Shown: positions 45,955 through 56,653, numbered from the stretch's first letter. The stretch is DNA of 64,000 nt from Rhodoplanes serenus (GCA_945893145.1 CAMDDZ010000019.1:1-64000); one strand, 5' to 3'. The notes: a model not told the origin generated them from the sequence alone. Program-made: numbers and translations.

Positions 45955-47358
45955 CTAACCGCTGATGGGCTTCAGCCCCGGTAGCGCCAGCACAAGGTCG
46001 CGGAACGCCGTGCCGCGCACCTCGAAATTGCGGTACTGGTCGAACGAGGCGCAGGCCGGCGACAGCAGCACCACCGGCTCCTTGGCGGTGGAGGCCGCCG
46101 CATCGCGGGCTGCGGCTGCCACCGCCCGGTCGAGCGTGCCGGCGATTTCATAGGCCGCCTTACCGTCGAGCGTTTTGGCGAAGTTGTCCGCCGCTTCACC
46201 GATCAGATAGGCCTTGCGGATCCGCGGGAAGAAGCCCGCCAGCGAAACGATACCGCCGGTCTTGGGCTTGCCACCGGCGATCCAGAAAATGTCGTCGAAG
46301 CAGGCGAGTGCCTGCGCCGAGGAATCTGCGTTGGTGGCTTTGGAGTCGTTGACGAACAGCGTCGCGCCCTGGTGGCCGACCTGCTCCATGCGGTGCGCGA
46401 GGCCTGGAAATGAACGCAGCCCATTCTGGATCGCAGCGGCATCGAGGCCGAGCGCGAGCGCCGCCGCTGACGCGCAAGCAGCGTTCTGGGCATTGTGCAG
46501 GCCGCGCAGCGAACCGATGCCGCCGAGTCGCGCCACCAGCGTGGCGGTACCGCCAGCGGCGCGCATGATCTGGTCCTGCTCCACATAGATGCCGTCCGGC
46601 AACGGACGGCGCACCGAGACGCGGACCACATTGCCGCCGCGCTGTTCGATCCGGTCGGCCGCCGCCTGGCACCAATTGTCATCGACACCGACCACGGCGG
46701 TGCCGTCGCGCTGTACGCCCGAGACCAGGCGCTCCTTGACGGCTGCGTAGTTCGCGAGCGTGCCGTGGCGGTCGAGATGATCTTCGCTGACGTTGATCAG
46801 CAAGCCGACGCGCGGGTCGAGCGAGGGCGCAAGATCAATTTGGTAAGACGAGCATTCGACCACATGGGCGTGACTGGGTCGCGGCGGATTCAAAGTCAGC
46901 ACTGCGGTGCCGATGTTGCCGCCAAGATCGGCAGAACGGCCAGCCGACACCAAGAGATGATGGATCAGCGCCGTGGTGGTGGACTTGCCATTGGTGCCAG
47001 TAATCGCGACGAAGGCCGAGTCCGGCGCAATTCTGCGGCGCTCGCGGCAAAACAGCTCGATATCGCCGATCACCTCGACGCCGGCGCTGCGCGCAAATCC
47101 GACCGGCCAATGCGGCACCGGATGGGTGAGCGGCACGCCGGGCGCCAACACCAGAGCTGCGACGCCCGACCAATCGATCTGGCGCAAATCCGCGGTCTTG
47201 ATGCCCGCGGCAGCGGCCTTGGCGACGCTCTCGGCGCTGTCATCGAAGCCCATGACGTCGGCGCCGCCCGCAACCAGAGCCTGCGCGCTCGCGAGCCCCG
47301 AGCCGCCGAGGCCGAACACGGCAACGCGCTTGCCGGCGAAGGACGTGACGGGGATCAT
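45955..47358 (-). CDS. murD: UDP-N-acetylmuramoylalanine--D-glutamate ligase
   Basis: Adds D-glutamate to UDP-MurNAc-L-Ala, cytoplasmic, 467 residues. N-terminal Rossmann [23 protein letters not shown] loop [20 protein letters not shown] (about 118-137), central [40 protein letters not shown], and C-terminal [19 protein letters not shown] with [17 protein letters not shown]. The ATG overlaps the mraY stop by four bases (ATGA). The downstream side faces the convergent SGNH gene. Confidence 0.97.
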   Translation of the reverse strand: MIPVTSFAGKRVAVFGLGGSGLASAQALVAGGADVMGFDDSAESVAKAAAAGIKTADLRQIDWSGVAALVLAPGVPLTHPVPHWPVGFARSAGVEVIGDIELFCRERRRIAPDSAFVAITGTNGKSTTTALIHHLLVSAGRSADLGGNIGTAVLTLNPPRPSHAHVVECSSYQIDLAPSLDPRVGLLINVSEDHLDRHGTLANYAAVKERLVSGVQRDGTAVVGVDDNWCQAAADRIEQRGGNVVRVSVRRPLPDGIYVEQDQIMRAAGGTATLVARLGGIGSLRGLHNAQNAACASAAALALGLDAAAIQNGLRSFPGLAHRMEQVGHQGATLFVNDSKATNADSSAQALACFDDIFWIAGGKPKTGGIVSLAGFFPRIRKAYLIGEAADNFAKTLDGKAAYEIAGTLDRAVAAAARDAAASTAKEPVVLLSPACASFDQYRNFEVRGTAFRDLVLALPGLKPISG

Positions 47359-48437
47359 CGCAGCTTCAGCGTCGCAAGACCGGCCAACGCCAGCACGATC
47401 GCGATGATCCAGAACCGGATCACGATCTGCGGCTCGGTCCAGCCCTTCTTCTCGAAGTGGTGATGGATCGGCGCCATCAGGAACACGCGCTTACCGGTGA
47501 GCTTGAAAAAAACCACCTGCACGATCACCGACGCCGCCTCCAAGACGAACAGCCCGCCGACGATGGCGAGCGTGATCTCGTGTTTGGTTGCAACCGCCAC
47601 CGTGCCGATCAAGCCGCCAAGCGCAAGCGAGCCGGTGTCACCCATGAAGATCGAGGCGGGCGGCGCGTTGAACCAGAGGAATCCCAGGCCAGCGCCGATC
47701 ACCGCGCCGCAGATCACTGCAAGCTCGCCGGTGCCGGCGACGAAATGGATTTGCAGATAGTCGGAGAACACCGCGTTGCCGACCAGATACGAAATGCCGA
47801 GAAAGCTCGCCGCCGCGATCATCACCGGGCCGATGGCAAGCCCGTCGAGCCCATCGGTGAAATTCACCGCGTTGCCGGCGCCAACGATGATGAAGGTGCC
47901 GAAGGCCAGGAAGTACCAGCCGAGATCGATCACCAGTTCCTTGAAGATCGGGAGGGTCAGCGAGGTGGCGAACACCGGGCGGCCGAGGCTCGCGATGGCA
48001 TAGCAGGCCGCAACCGCAATCGCCGACTCGATGAGGAGCCGGAGCGGCCCGGCAAATCCAAGATGGCTCTGCTTCGTCACCTTTAAGTAGTCGTCGTAGA
48101 AGCCCACCATGCCGAAGCCCAGCGTCACCGCCAGCACAATCCAGACATAGGGATTGTGCGGGTTGGCCCACAGCACGGTCGCCGCCACGATGCCGAGCAG
48201 GATCATCAGGCCGCCCATGGTGGGCGTGCCGGCCTTGACGAAATGCGACTGCGGGCCATCGGCGCGGATCGGCTGACCCTTGCCCTGCCGGATCCGCAGA
48301 TGGTTGATGATCCACGGACCGAACAAGAACACGAACATCAGCGCGGTGATCATCGCGCCGCCGGTGCGCACGGTCAGGTAACGAAACACGTTAAAGAACG
48401 AAAGCGTGCTGGAGAAATCCGCCAACCAATAAAGCAT
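47355..48437 (-). CDS. mraY: Phospho-MurNAc-pentapeptide transferase
   Basis: Integral membrane enzyme forming lipid I from UDP-MurNAc-pentapeptide and undecaprenyl phosphate; 360 residues and ten helices. Signatures: [16 protein letters not shown] (about 68-83), [17 protein letters not shown] (catalytic Asp pair, about 117), [20 protein letters not shown] (about 190-209) and [20 protein letters not shown] (about 320). The ATG at 48437 fits the normal start [20 protein letters not shown]. It is four bases downstream of murF. Confidence 0.97.
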   Translation of the reverse strand: MLYWLADFSSTLSFFNVFRYLTVRTGGAMITALMFVFLFGPWIINHLRIRQGKGQPIRADGPQSHFVKAGTPTMGGLMILLGIVAATVLWANPHNPYVWIVLAVTLGFGMVGFYDDYLKVTKQSHLGFAGPLRLLIESAIAVAACYAIASLGRPVFATSLTLPIFKELVIDLGWYFLAFGTFIIVGAGNAVNFTDGLDGLAIGPVMIAAASFLGISYLVGNAVFSDYLQIHFVAGTGELAVICGAVIGAGLGFLWFNAPPASIFMGDTGSLALGGLIGTVAVATKHEITLAIVGGLFVLEAASVIVQVVFFKLTGKRVFLMAPIHHHFEKKGWTEPQIVIRFWIIAIVLALAGLATLKLR

Positions 48438-48441
48438 CGGA

Positions 48442-49884
48442 TCAACCTTGCGCGGGCGCCGCGACGCCAGCGCGGTGGGAGGAATACCGGCGCGCGAGCG
48501 CCTTGACGATAGGCCCCATCTTGGAACCAAGCGAGCCTTTGACCATAACCACGTCGCCCGCGCGCACCGCCCCCAGCACGTCGGCTTCTAGCGCAGCGGA
48601 CGTCTCCGCATAGCCGCCCCGGCGTTCGGAGGGAAGAGCCTCCCACAGCGAATGCATCAGCGGGCCGGAACAAAACACCAGATCGACCGCGTCGGCGACG
48701 ATCGGCTGGATCAGCCCGCTGTGAAGTTCGGCGCCCTTGGCGCCAAGCTCCAGCATGTCGCCCAGTACGGCGATCCGCCGGCCGCGCGGCCCAACCGGCG
48801 CCTGGCCGAGCAGCGCCAGCGCCGCACGCATCGAGGCCGGATTGGCATTGTAGCTTTCGTCGATCAGCAGAGCCTGGCCGCCCGGCACATCGAGCGTCAG
48901 CCGCTCGCCGCGGCCGATGGCCGGCCGCAATTTTGACAGCGCCAGAGCGGCGAGCGCGAGATCGCCGCCCGCCAGCGCCACCGCGGCCAGCACCGCGAGT
49001 GAATTGAGCACCATGTGCCTGCCGGGCGCGCCAAGCTTGTAGGTGACCTCGAGGCCGAGGATGCGCGCCTGCACAGTCGAGGAATCGGGCTGCAACGCGC
49101 ATTTGACAAGCCGCGCGTCGGCCCGGGCGTTTTCGCCGAATGAGATGATTTTGGCGACGCCTGCTGCTTTGGCGGCCTTTTGCAGACGCGCATATTGCTC
49201 ATTGTCGCGATTGATCACCGTGGCGCCGCCGGGCTCGATGCCGGAGAAGATTTCCGCTTTGGCATCCGCAATCGCCGCGACCGATTTGAAGAATTCGAGA
49301 TGCACCGGCGCGATCGTGGTGATGATCGCGACATGGGGGCGCACCAGCTTGGTCAGCGGCTCGATCTCGCCCGCGTGGTTCATGCCCATTTCGAGCACCG
49401 CATAGCGTGCGCTCGCGGGGCAGCGCGCGAGCGACAGCGGCACGCCCCAGTGATTGTTGTACGAAGCCGCGGACGCATGGGTTTCGCCATCGGCCGAGAG
49501 TGCAAGGAGCAGCGCCTCCTTGGTGCTGGTCTTGCCGACCGAGCCGGTGACGCCAATGAATTTGCCGCCACTACGCGCGCGCGCGGCACGCGCGAGATCG
49601 CGCAGGCCTTCGAGCACGTCGGGCACCGCCAGAAGCGGCGCGTCAGCCGCAAACATCGAGCGCCGGTCGTTCGCCACGACGGCGAGACCGGCGCCGGCCT
49701 TCAGGGCCGCCTCGACGAACTCATGGCCGTCACGGCTGTCGCCTTTGATGGCGAAGAACGCATCCCCCGACTGCAAGCTGCGGGTGTCGATGGAAAGGCC
49801 GTTGGTCGATGTGGGCAACGGGCCGCACGCCAATGCTCCCATGGCCGCCGCCATGGCGTCGGTGGTCCACAGCGGCGCGCTCAT
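48442..49884 (-). CDS. murF: UDP-MurNAc-tripeptide--D-Ala-D-Ala ligase
   Basis: Adds D-Ala-D-Ala to complete the pentapeptide, cytoplasmic, 480 residues. N-terminal [23 protein letters not shown] loop [20 protein letters not shown] (about 107-126), substrate motif [35 protein letters not shown] and the C-terminal [20 protein letters not shown]. The ATG overlaps the murE stop by four bases (49881-49884). mraY follows after four bases. Confidence 0.97.
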   Translation of the reverse strand: MSAPLWTTDAMAAAMGALACGPLPTSTNGLSIDTRSLQSGDAFFAIKGDSRDGHEFVEAALKAGAGLAVVANDRRSMFAADAPLLAVPDVLEGLRDLARAARARSGGKFIGVTGSVGKTSTKEALLLALSADGETHASAASYNNHWGVPLSLARCPASARYAVLEMGMNHAGEIEPLTKLVRPHVAIITTIAPVHLEFFKSVAAIADAKAEIFSGIEPGGATVINRDNEQYARLQKAAKAAGVAKIISFGENARADARLVKCALQPDSSTVQARILGLEVTYKLGAPGRHMVLNSLAVLAAVALAGGDLALAALALSKLRPAIGRGERLTLDVPGGQALLIDESYNANPASMRAALALLGQAPVGPRGRRIAVLGDMLELGAKGAELHSGLIQPIVADAVDLVFCSGPLMHSLWEALPSERRGGYAETSAALEADVLGAVRAGDVVMVKGSLGSKMGPIVKALARRYSSHRAGVAAPAQG

Positions 49885-51335
49885 GCGACCTTCTCCTTCA
49901 GCGCCGCTTCCACCGCCTCGTGATCGCTGAACGGCAAGGTGCGATCGCCGATGATCTGGCCGGTTTCGTGGCCCTTGCCGGCGACCAGCAAGACGTCGCC
50001 GCGGTCGAGCGCAGCAATCGCATTGCGGATCGCCTCACGCCGGTCGCCAATCTCGACAGCACCGGGCGCGGTTTTTAGAATTGCGGCGCGGATCGCGGCG
50101 GGATTTTCGCTGCGCGGATTGTCATCGGTCACGATCACCCGGTCGGCAAGCTGGGCGGCAATTGCCCCCATCAGCGGCCGCTTGCCCATGTCGCGGTCGC
50201 CGCCGCAGCCAAACACGACGACAAGCTTGCGTTGCACATAAGGCCGCAGCGCCTCCAGCGCCTTGGCGAGCGCATCGGGCTTGTGGGCGTAATCGACAAA
50301 GATCGGCGCACCGTTGCGCTCACCGGCCAAATCGAGCCGCCCCTTGGCGCCCTGGAGCGAAGCGAGCGCGGCGAATACGGCGCTGGCCTGCCCGCCGGTC
50401 GCAATCGCAAGACCGGCCGCGACCAGCGCGTTCTCGATCTGGAATCCGCCGACCAGCGGCAGGCGCACGTCGAAGCGCTGGCCTGCGTACTCAACCGTCA
50501 TTCTTTGTGCGAAACCATCGATCGCGGCGCTGACGAGACGGATGCCGTCGCCGTGGCGGCCAACGGTGATCAGCTTCAGTCCGCGCTTCTTGGCGGCAGC
50601 GACCACAGCGTCAGCGTGCTCGTGATCGACATCGATCACCGCGCTGCCGCCGTCGACCACCAGCGCCTCGAACAGCCGGAGCTTGGCCGCAAGATAAGCC
50701 TCGATGGTCGGGTGATAATCGAGATGATCGCGCGACAGGTTGGTGAAGGCGCCGGCAGCGACGCGCACACCATCGAGCCGATGTTGATCGAGCCCGTGCG
50801 AGGAGGCTTCCATCGCCAGATGGGTGATTCCTTCTTCGGCAAGTTCCGCAAGTGTGCGATGGAGCGCGACTGGGTCGGGTGTGGTGAGCGAGCCATAGGT
50901 TTCGCGCTTGGGCGTGACGAGGCCGATGGTGCCGATGCTCGCCGCTTGGTGGCCGAGCGCCGCCCAGATCTGCCGCGTGAACGCCGCGACCGAGGTCTTG
51001 CCGCTCGTGCCGGTGACCGCCGCAACCACGCGCGGCTGGCGCGCATAGAAGCGCGCGGCCGCGAGCGCGAGCACCCGGCGGGCGTTTTCCACCGCCACGA
51101 AGGGCACGCCTGCGGGCAGCGCCGTCGCCGGCGCGCGTTCGCCGACGATGGCGGCGGCACCGGCCGCCGCAGCCGCTGCCGCAAACGTCAGCCCATCGGC
51201 CTTGCTGCCCGGCACCGCCACGAATACGTCGCCACGTTTGACGGCACGGCTGTCCATGGTGACGCCGCTGATCTCGATAGCGCCGAGGCGCACATCGAGA
51301 CTGGCTGAATCGGCAAGGAGTTCGGAGAGCTTCAT
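49881..51335 (-). CDS. murE: UDP-MurNAc-L-Ala-D-Glu--meso-diaminopimelate ligase
   Basis: Adds the third residue to the stem peptide, 484 residues. N-terminal ISGVTMDSRAVKRGDVFVAV, ATP loop VTGTSGKTSVAAFTRQIWAA (about 106-125), substrate-binding TTPDPVALHRTLAELAEEGI and MEASSHGLDQHRLDGV, and the DNPRSENPAAIRAAIL block that contains the diaminopimelate-recognising DNPR motif (about 400), predicting meso-Dap and not lysine. The ATG at 51335 is the usual first codon; a frame from 51476 adds 47 unlikely residues. The ftsI stop lies about 150 bases upstream. Confidence 0.96.
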   Translation of the reverse strand: MKLSELLADSASLDVRLGAIEISGVTMDSRAVKRGDVFVAVPGSKADGLTFAAAAAAAGAAAIVGERAPATALPAGVPFVAVENARRVLALAAARFYARQPRVVAAVTGTSGKTSVAAFTRQIWAALGHQAASIGTIGLVTPKRETYGSLTTPDPVALHRTLAELAEEGITHLAMEASSHGLDQHRLDGVRVAAGAFTNLSRDHLDYHPTIEAYLAAKLRLFEALVVDGGSAVIDVDHEHADAVVAAAKKRGLKLITVGRHGDGIRLVSAAIDGFAQRMTVEYAGQRFDVRLPLVGGFQIENALVAAGLAIATGGQASAVFAALASLQGAKGRLDLAGERNGAPIFVDYAHKPDALAKALEALRPYVQRKLVVVFGCGGDRDMGKRPLMGAIAAQLADRVIVTDDNPRSENPAAIRAAILKTAPGAVEIGDRREAIRNAIAALDRGDVLLVAGKGHETGQIIGDRTLPFSDHEAVEAALKEKVA

Positions 51336-51488
51336 TGGGGCCGTTGTGACGAAGCGCGAGCCATCAGCGCGTTGATGCGCGTCTTCGACGCGCCATAGCC
51401 CGCGATCCTGGAGTCCATAACCATCTATCGCCGCATCATGGCAAGACCGGGATGACCGATCCCGAATTTGCTTCACTGCTGCCTGGGT

Positions 51489-53255
51489 TTATTGCCTGGC
51501 CTTGGCCAGGAGAAGCTGGTCGGCCGGCGGCAGGTCGAAACGCGGCTCGATGCCGAGCATCGGCGCAATGCGGGCAATCACGGCGGCCGCGGTCGGCGCA
51601 GCGTTATAGCCGGACGTCGCATAGCCCGCGGTTTCCGGCAGGCCCTGCGGCTCGTCGAGCAAGATCAGCACCTGATACTGCGGTTTGTCGGCCGGCAGGA
51701 TCGCCGTGAAGGTGGTGAGCACCTTGTGCTTGGAATAGCGGCCGCCGACGACCTTTTCCGAGGTGCCGGTCTTGCCGCCGATGTAATAGCCCTTCACCTC
51801 GGCCTTGGTGGAGGTGCCCTTTTCGACGTTAAGCCGCATCAGGTAGCGCATCTTGTCGCTGGTCTCGGGTTTGACGACCTGCTTGGCGAGCGCGCGGGCT
51901 TCTTCCACGCTGCGCTTCATGAAGGTCGGCGGGATCAGCAGGCCGCCGTTCACCAGCGCGCTGATGCCAGAAACCGCTTGCAGCGGCGCCACCGACAGGC
52001 CGTGACCGAACGCGATCGTCACGGTGTTGAGCTCGCCCCAGCGCTTAGGAACGAGCGGTTCGGCGCTCTCCGGCAATTCGGTGCGCAGCCGGTCAAGCTG
52101 GCCCATCTTTCTGAGGAACCATTTGTGGTGCTCGACGCCCAAGGAGAGCGCCATCTTGGCGGTGCCGATGTTCGACGAGTAGATGAAAATCTCCGGCACG
52201 GTGAGGACACGGTTCTTGCCGTGGAAGTCGCCGATGGTGAACTTGCCGTAGCGCAGCGAGCCGCGTGCATCGAACGTCGAATTGAGCGTCACCTTGCCGG
52301 AGTCGAGCGCCATCGCGACCGTCAACGCCTTGAAGGTCGAACCGAGCTCGAACACGCCGGTGGTGAGCCGGTTGATGCGCAGCGGATCGTTGGCCTGCTT
52401 CGGGCTGTTGGGGTCGTAGTCCGGCAGCGACACCATCGCGACGATCTCGCCGGTGTTCACGTTCACGACCAAGCCGGCCGCGGCCTTGACCTTGAACTTC
52501 ACGGCCGCGGCGATCAGTTCGTCTCGCAGCGCGTGCTGCACGCGCAGATCGACGGCGAGCTCAATCGGCTTTTGCAAGCGGTCGGTGGCAAGGCCCGCCA
52601 TGTGCAGTGCTTGTAAGCCACGGGTGTCGACCCATTTTTCGATGCCGGCGATGCCCTGGTTGTCGATGTTGACGTGGCCGATCAGGTGGGAGACCTCGGC
52701 GCTGTTCGGATAGACGCGCTTGTTCTCCGACAGGAAACCCACGCCCGGCAGTCCGAGCCGGTGGATTTCCCGCTGCTGCTTCGGCGAAATCTCGCGCTTG
52801 ACCCAGATGAAGCCGCGCTTGGTATCGAGCCGCGTACGCAAATCCGCGCCGTCGAGGTCCGGCAGCACGGCGGTGAGCATTTCGACCGCCTCGTCGAGAT
52901 CGATGATCCGGCGCGGCTCGGCGAACAGTGACGGCGCGCGCACATCGGTCGCCAGAATGCGCCCGTTGCGGTCATAGATATCCGGCCGCGCGGTGGCGAT
53001 GCGGTCCTGCGATCCGGGACGGCGGACGATGTGACTTTCGGGCACCACCGCGAACATGACGAGGCGGCCCGCGATCACCGTATAGATCGCCGCGAAGGCC
53101 AGAATGGCGAGCCCGACGCGGGCGCGCGCCTTGGCGTTGCGATCGACGTTCTGGCCATAGAGCAGCGTGCGCACAAACCGCTGCCAGCGCTCTGACAGGG
53201 GCGCCACCGGCGCGGCCGGCGTCGCCGGCGCAATCTGCGGGGCTGCGGCGTCCAT
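51489..53255 (-). CDS. ftsI: Septal peptidoglycan transpeptidase FtsI (PBP3)
   Basis: Class B penicillin-binding protein of the divisome, 588 residues. A Pro/Ala-rich cytoplasmic tail, a membrane helix (VGLAILAFAAIYTVIAGRLV, about 47-66), the pedestal domain (RPDIYDRNGRILATDV), then the transpeptidase: SxxK in FELGSTFKALTVAM (about 300), SxN in YSSNIGTAKM and KTG in GGKTGTSEKVVGG (about 495). Upstream ftsL ends five bases before it, consistent with the complex FtsQLB-FtsWI. Confidence 0.97.
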   Translation of the reverse strand: MDAAAPQIAPATPAAPVAPLSERWQRFVRTLLYGQNVDRNAKARARVGLAILAFAAIYTVIAGRLVMFAVVPESHIVRRPGSQDRIATARPDIYDRNGRILATDVRAPSLFAEPRRIIDLDEAVEMLTAVLPDLDGADLRTRLDTKRGFIWVKREISPKQQREIHRLGLPGVGFLSENKRVYPNSAEVSHLIGHVNIDNQGIAGIEKWVDTRGLQALHMAGLATDRLQKPIELAVDLRVQHALRDELIAAAVKFKVKAAAGLVVNVNTGEIVAMVSLPDYDPNSPKQANDPLRINRLTTGVFELGSTFKALTVAMALDSGKVTLNSTFDARGSLRYGKFTIGDFHGKNRVLTVPEIFIYSSNIGTAKMALSLGVEHHKWFLRKMGQLDRLRTELPESAEPLVPKRWGELNTVTIAFGHGLSVAPLQAVSGISALVNGGLLIPPTFMKRSVEEARALAKQVVKPETSDKMRYLMRLNVEKGTSTKAEVKGYYIGGKTGTSEKVVGGRYSKHKVLTTFTAILPADKPQYQVLILLDEPQGLPETAGYATSGYNAAPTAAAVIARIAPMLGIEPRFDLPPADQLLLAKARQ

Positions 53256-53260
53256 CGGGC

Positions 53261-53641
53261 TTACCGCTGCTCCCTGAGGTTCGGGACGCTGCCGGTTGGC
53301 GTCTCGGTGTCTTGGCTTTCGGGCTGAGCCGCAATGGCGTCATCCGCCGGCGGCTGCACGATCTGCGGCGGCCGCTGCGGCAGCCGATCGAGTGAGTCGA
53401 ACTGGAACCCCTGCGCTGGCCCGAGCGGCAGGTGGCGCCGGATAATGTCTTGCAGGCGCGCAGGATTTCCGAGTTTCTCCCATTCGGCGCGCAGCGCCGC
53501 GATCAGATCGCGTTCGCGCCGGATCTCGGAACGCATCTGTGCCAAGCGCTCGGCACGCAGCGTGGATTCGAATTTGATCTCATAAACGTAGGCCGCAGCG
53601 AGCACGAGCAGAATGACGACGCATAGATTGAGGATACGCAT
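53261..53641 (-). CDS. ftsL: Cell division protein FtsL
   Basis: Bitopic membrane protein of the FtsQLB complex, 126 residues. Membrane helix ILNLCVVILLVLAAAYVYEI at residues 3-22, then a coiled coil (ESTLRAERLAQMRSEIRRER, then DLIAALRAEWEKL) and the NPARLQDIIRRHLPL signature of alphaproteobacterial FtsL. The C-terminal Pro/Gln tail is poorly conserved. It lies one base after rsmH and five before ftsI. Confidence 0.92.
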   Translation of the reverse strand: MRILNLCVVILLVLAAAYVYEIKFESTLRAERLAQMRSEIRRERDLIAALRAEWEKLGNPARLQDIIRRHLPLGPAQGFQFDSLDRLPQRPPQIVQPPADDAIAAQPESQDTETPTGSVPNLREQR

Positions 53642-53642
53642 G

Positions 53643-54674
53643 TCACGTGTCCTTCACGATGTCGGCGAGGGACGGCAACGGCGGCAGCAAGCGGTCACTG
53701 TCCTCGGCGCGTGGCGGCGCATCGTTGCGTTCGGCAGCGCGGAGCTTGGCGGAACGCGCGCGCGGATTGCCGGCGACCTCCGCCTCGTCTGCCACGACGG
53801 GACGTTTGGTGAGCAAACGGAATGTCGGCTGCGGCCCCACGATATCGGGCTGATGGCGCGAAACGCTGGCGGTGCGCGATCGCTCGGTCAAAAACGTTTT
53901 CACGAGACGATCTTCGAGTGAATGAAACGACACCACCACCAGCCGGCCGCCAGGCTTGAGAATGCGCTCGGCGGCGGCGAGCCCGCTCGCCAATTCGGGC
54001 AGCTCTTCGTTGACGAACATGCGCAGCGCCTGAAACGTGCGCGTGGCCGGATGGATGGCGCCCGGCCGCGCATGCACCACACCGCCGACGATCTCCGCCA
54101 GCGCAGCGGTGGATTCGATCCTCGCGGTCCGGCGCGCCGCCACGATGGCGCGCGCCACCGCGCGCGAATGCCGTTCCTCGCCGAGTTGGAAAATGATGTC
54201 GGCAAGCTCGCGCTCGGGCGCCTGCGCCACCACGTCGGCCGCGCTCGGGCCTTCGCCGCTCATGCGCATGTCGAGCGGCCCGTCATGGCGGAACGAAAAA
54301 CCGCGCGCCGCCTGATCGAGCTGCATCGACGACACGCCGATATCGAGCACCACGCCATCGACCGAGGCATGGCCGAACTTCTCTGCCATCGCATCGAGCG
54401 CCGAGAAGCGCTCCTCGATCAGCGTCAGCCGCCCATTGGCGGACTGCACCAGATCCATGCCGTTCGCCACCGCGGTCTGATCGCGGTCGATGCCGATCAC
54501 TTGGGTGGCAGCCGCCGCCAGGATCGCGCTTGTGTATCCGCCGGCGCCGAACGTGCCGTCGATATAGACGCCGCCGTCACGAACGCCGAGCAGGTCGAGC
54601 GCAGAACGCACCAGCACCGGGATATGGCGGGCCAGTCCGCCAGCGACAGCCGAACTGCCGCGGCCCGTCATCAT
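53643..54674 (-). CDS. rsmH: 16S rRNA (cytosine1402-N4)-methyltransferase
   Basis: Methylates C1402 of 16S rRNA, 343 residues from the ATG at 54674. SAM-binding [20 protein letters not shown] (about 35-54), [20 protein letters not shown] (about 110), the catalytic [13 protein letters not shown], and the late [20 protein letters not shown] and [14 protein letters not shown] blocks. Two ATG codons are adjacent (54674 and 54671). A GGAG site precedes them. Longer frames to 55034 add an atypical N-terminus. It is the first gene of this dcw cluster; mraZ, usual just upstream, is not seen. Confidence 0.96.
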   Translation of the reverse strand: MMTGRGSSAVAGGLARHIPVLVRSALDLLGVRDGGVYIDGTFGAGGYTSAILAAAATQVIGIDRDQTAVANGMDLVQSANGRLTLIEERFSALDAMAEKFGHASVDGVVLDIGVSSMQLDQAARGFSFRHDGPLDMRMSGEGPSAADVVAQAPERELADIIFQLGEERHSRAVARAIVAARRTARIESTAALAEIVGGVVHARPGAIHPATRTFQALRMFVNEELPELASGLAAAERILKPGGRLVVVSFHSLEDRLVKTFLTERSRTASVSRHQPDIVGPQPTFRLLTKRPVVADEAEVAGNPRARSAKLRAAERNDAPPRAEDSDRLLPPLPSLADIVKDT

Positions 54675-55057
54675 TGCCGCGCTCCGAGTTCCCACGCTCC
54701 GGGCCGCGCGGTCGCGCCGACGGCGATCGACTGGACGCAATGCATGGCCGTTTTCAGCATGGCCGTTCTCACCAAATGCCTTGAGCGCTGATTTCGGGAC
54801 GAAATGAACGGTCATTGGACGCTTGTTCGTGCGGGCCAGTTCCAGCCAAAACGGGCCTTTGCGGGCCGCCGAACCGGACAATTGATTAACGGCGCTTAGT
54901 CTTAAGGAATCGTTTGCAAACGGCTGTTCCGGCCCGCATAGACGCGAGTTCCCAGGAATTAAGTCCGCAAATGCGCGAAAATGGAACAGGCGTGGCGCTC
55001 GGGCGTTTTCATTTTGCGAGGGGAGTCTTTCCAAGCGAATTCAAGGGAGACTCTACG
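54675..55057. other. Gap upstream of rsmH and of the PRC-barrel gene
   Basis: No gene, in particular no mraZ. It must hold the promoter of the dcw operon (minus) and of the PRC gene (plus). A direct repeat lies at 54742-54771. I could not identify a convincing -35/-10 pair. Confidence 0.45.
54742..54771. repeat. Two 15-base direct repeats upstream of rsmH
   Basis: GCATGGCCGTTTTCA and GCATGGCCGTTCTCA are adjacent, one mismatch, about 70-100 bases before the rsmH start. Direct repeats at this place are where an MraZ-like regulator would bind in other bacteria, but the words here do not look like the G-rich MraZ boxes. Confidence 0.5.
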
Positions 55058-55609
55058 ATGCTCAAGAAACTCATGATCACGACGGCTCTCAGCGGCCTCA
55101 TGATCGGCGCGGCGGTTGCTCAGGGCAGCACGCCCGCGGATCGTCCGGCCGTCAATCCTCCGGCCGCAGCCACGAACCAGTCCGACACCCGCACTGCGCC
55201 GGTCCCGTCGACGGCGAGTTCGGTGAAGTTCATCAACTCGCAACAGCCGGATCAATTCCTGGCGACGAAGTTCAAGGGCACCGACGTGATCGGCGCCAAC
55301 GAGGAGAAGATCGGCGACGTGTCCGACATCCTGTTCGACAAGGACGGCAAGGTTCTCGCCTATATCGTCAGCGTCGGCGGTTTCCTCGGCATCGGTTCCA
55401 AGCAGGTTGCGCTTGAGCCGGCTGCGTTCCAGGTGGTCCCTGGCGACAAATCGAAAAACGAGTCCGACAAGCTCCGCCTGTCCATGACCAAGGACCAGCT
55501 CACGCAGGCGGCCAACTTCGAGGCGTATCACGCGCCGCGCACCACGACCGGCATGGCGCCGAACTCGTCGCGCCCCGGCCCGGTTCTGCCGGCTCCGGTG
55601 CAGAAGTAA
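55058..55609 (+). CDS. Secreted PRC-barrel domain protein
   Basis: A 183-residue protein with a signal peptide (MLKKLMITTALSGLMIGAAV, cut after AQG). After a Pro/Ala/Thr-rich stretch comes a PRC-barrel domain: LATKFKGTDVIGANEEKIGD, VSDILFDKDGKVLAYIVSVG and FLGIGSKQVALEPAAFQVV (about 80-150). PRC barrels bind proteins or small ligands; secreted versions are common in Hyphomicrobiales but their role is unknown. AAGGGAGA is seven bases before the ATG. It is divergent from the dcw operon. Confidence 0.82.
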   Translation: MLKKLMITTALSGLMIGAAVAQGSTPADRPAVNPPAAATNQSDTRTAPVPSTASSVKFINSQQPDQFLATKFKGTDVIGANEEKIGDVSDILFDKDGKVLAYIVSVGGFLGIGSKQVALEPAAFQVVPGDKSKNESDKLRLSMTKDQLTQAANFEAYHAPRTTTGMAPNSSRPGPVLPAPVQK

Positions 55610-55689
55610 CGGCGACGCTGTTGCGTTCGTAAGCGTCCTGACGCTGTTGCGTTGGAGTGTGTAAGTTCTGAAGTGTGTCAGAACGTGTG

Positions 55690-55728
55690 ATCGGCCCAGG
55701 TTTCCGGCAAACCGGAGCCTGGGCCGAT
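55690..55728 (+). terminator. Probable terminator hairpin after the PRC-barrel gene
   Basis: ATCGGCCCAGGTTTCCGG pairs with CCGGAGCCTGGGCCGAT (one mismatch, four-base loop). It is 80 bases after the stop codon. No T run follows, so Rho-independent termination is uncertain. A 14-base direct repeat (GACGCTGTTGCGTT at 55614 and 55640) lies in front of it. Confidence 0.5.
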
Positions 55729-55820
55729 GCGTTGGGCGACGCGTTTCGTCAGGCCCGCCATATCTTCCCTGCCATGCCTTCGCCCTGCTTCCGTTAAGAT
55801 TTTCCGGTTATGATTCGGCC

Positions 55821-56621
55821 ATGCCGGATTTCCAGCCCGATTCCAGCGTCGTCTCACGCGTCATCCCCTCGCCCAACCACAATGAGCGGGAGGGCGGACC
55901 GCCCGATATGGTTCTGCTGCATTACACCGGGATGCAAAGCGCGGAAGCCGCGCGCGTGCGGCTGTGCGATGTCGATGCTGCGGTGTCGTCGCACTATCTG
56001 GTTTACGAGGACGGCCACATCGATCAACTCGTGCAGGAAGAGCGCCGCGCCTGGCACGCCGGCAAATCGTTCTGGGCCGGCGAGACCGACCTCAACTCAC
56101 GCTCGATCGGCATCGAGATCGTCAATCCGGGACACGATTTCGGATATCCCGAATTTCCGAAGCGGCAGATCGCTGCGGTGATCGCGCTCTGCCGCGGCAT
56201 CATCGCGCGCCGCCCGATTCCGCGCGATCGCGTGCTCGCCCATTCGGACGTCGCACCGAACCGCAAGCAGGATCCGGGCGAGAAATTCCCCTGGCGCCTG
56301 CTCGCCGATTCTGGCGTGGGGCTTTGGGTCGAGCCTGCGCCGATCAACGACTGGGTTTCGCTCGGTCCCGGCGACACCGGAGACAAGGTCAGCGACTTGC
56401 AACAGGCGCTGGCCGCATACGGCTATGGCATCGAAGCCACCGGCCAATACGACGACGCCACCAGGATCGTCGTCACCGCTTTCCAGCGCCATTTCCGGCC
56501 GGCCCAGGTCGATGGATTGTCCGATTCCTCGACGCGCGAGACCCTGCGCAAGCTCATCGCCGCGCGCAACGCGCTGACGCCGCCCAACCGCGCGCAAAAC
56601 ACCCAATCCGCCGCCTCTTGA
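55821..56621 (+). CDS. N-acetylmuramoyl-L-alanine amidase with C-terminal peptidoglycan-binding domain
   Basis: Zinc amidase cleaving the bond between MurNAc and the stem peptide; 266 residues. Amidase_2 domain (about 10-165) with zinc ligands His34 in VLLHYTGMQ, His141 in LAHSDVAPNRKQDPG and Asp151, and the catalytic Glu in GIEIVNPGHDF (about 99). A PG_binding_1 domain follows (DKVSDLQQALAAYGYGIEAT, then AFQRHFRPAQVDGLSDSSTR). There is no signal peptide, so it is either cytoplasmic (AmpD-like recycling) or exported by another route. It is beside the dcw cluster and 32 bases from the RNase P RNA. Confidence 0.9.
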   Translation: MPDFQPDSSVVSRVIPSPNHNEREGGPPDMVLLHYTGMQSAEAARVRLCDVDAAVSSHYLVYEDGHIDQLVQEERRAWHAGKSFWAGETDLNSRSIGIEIVNPGHDFGYPEFPKRQIAAVIALCRGIIARRPIPRDRVLAHSDVAPNRKQDPGEKFPWRLLADSGVGLWVEPAPINDWVSLGPGDTGDKVSDLQQALAAYGYGIEATGQYDDATRIVVTAFQRHFRPAQVDGLSDSSTRETLRKLIAARNALTPPNRAQNTQSAAS

Positions 56622-56653
56622 CGGCGGCCGGCAGCGCCCCCATGCCTATCCGG

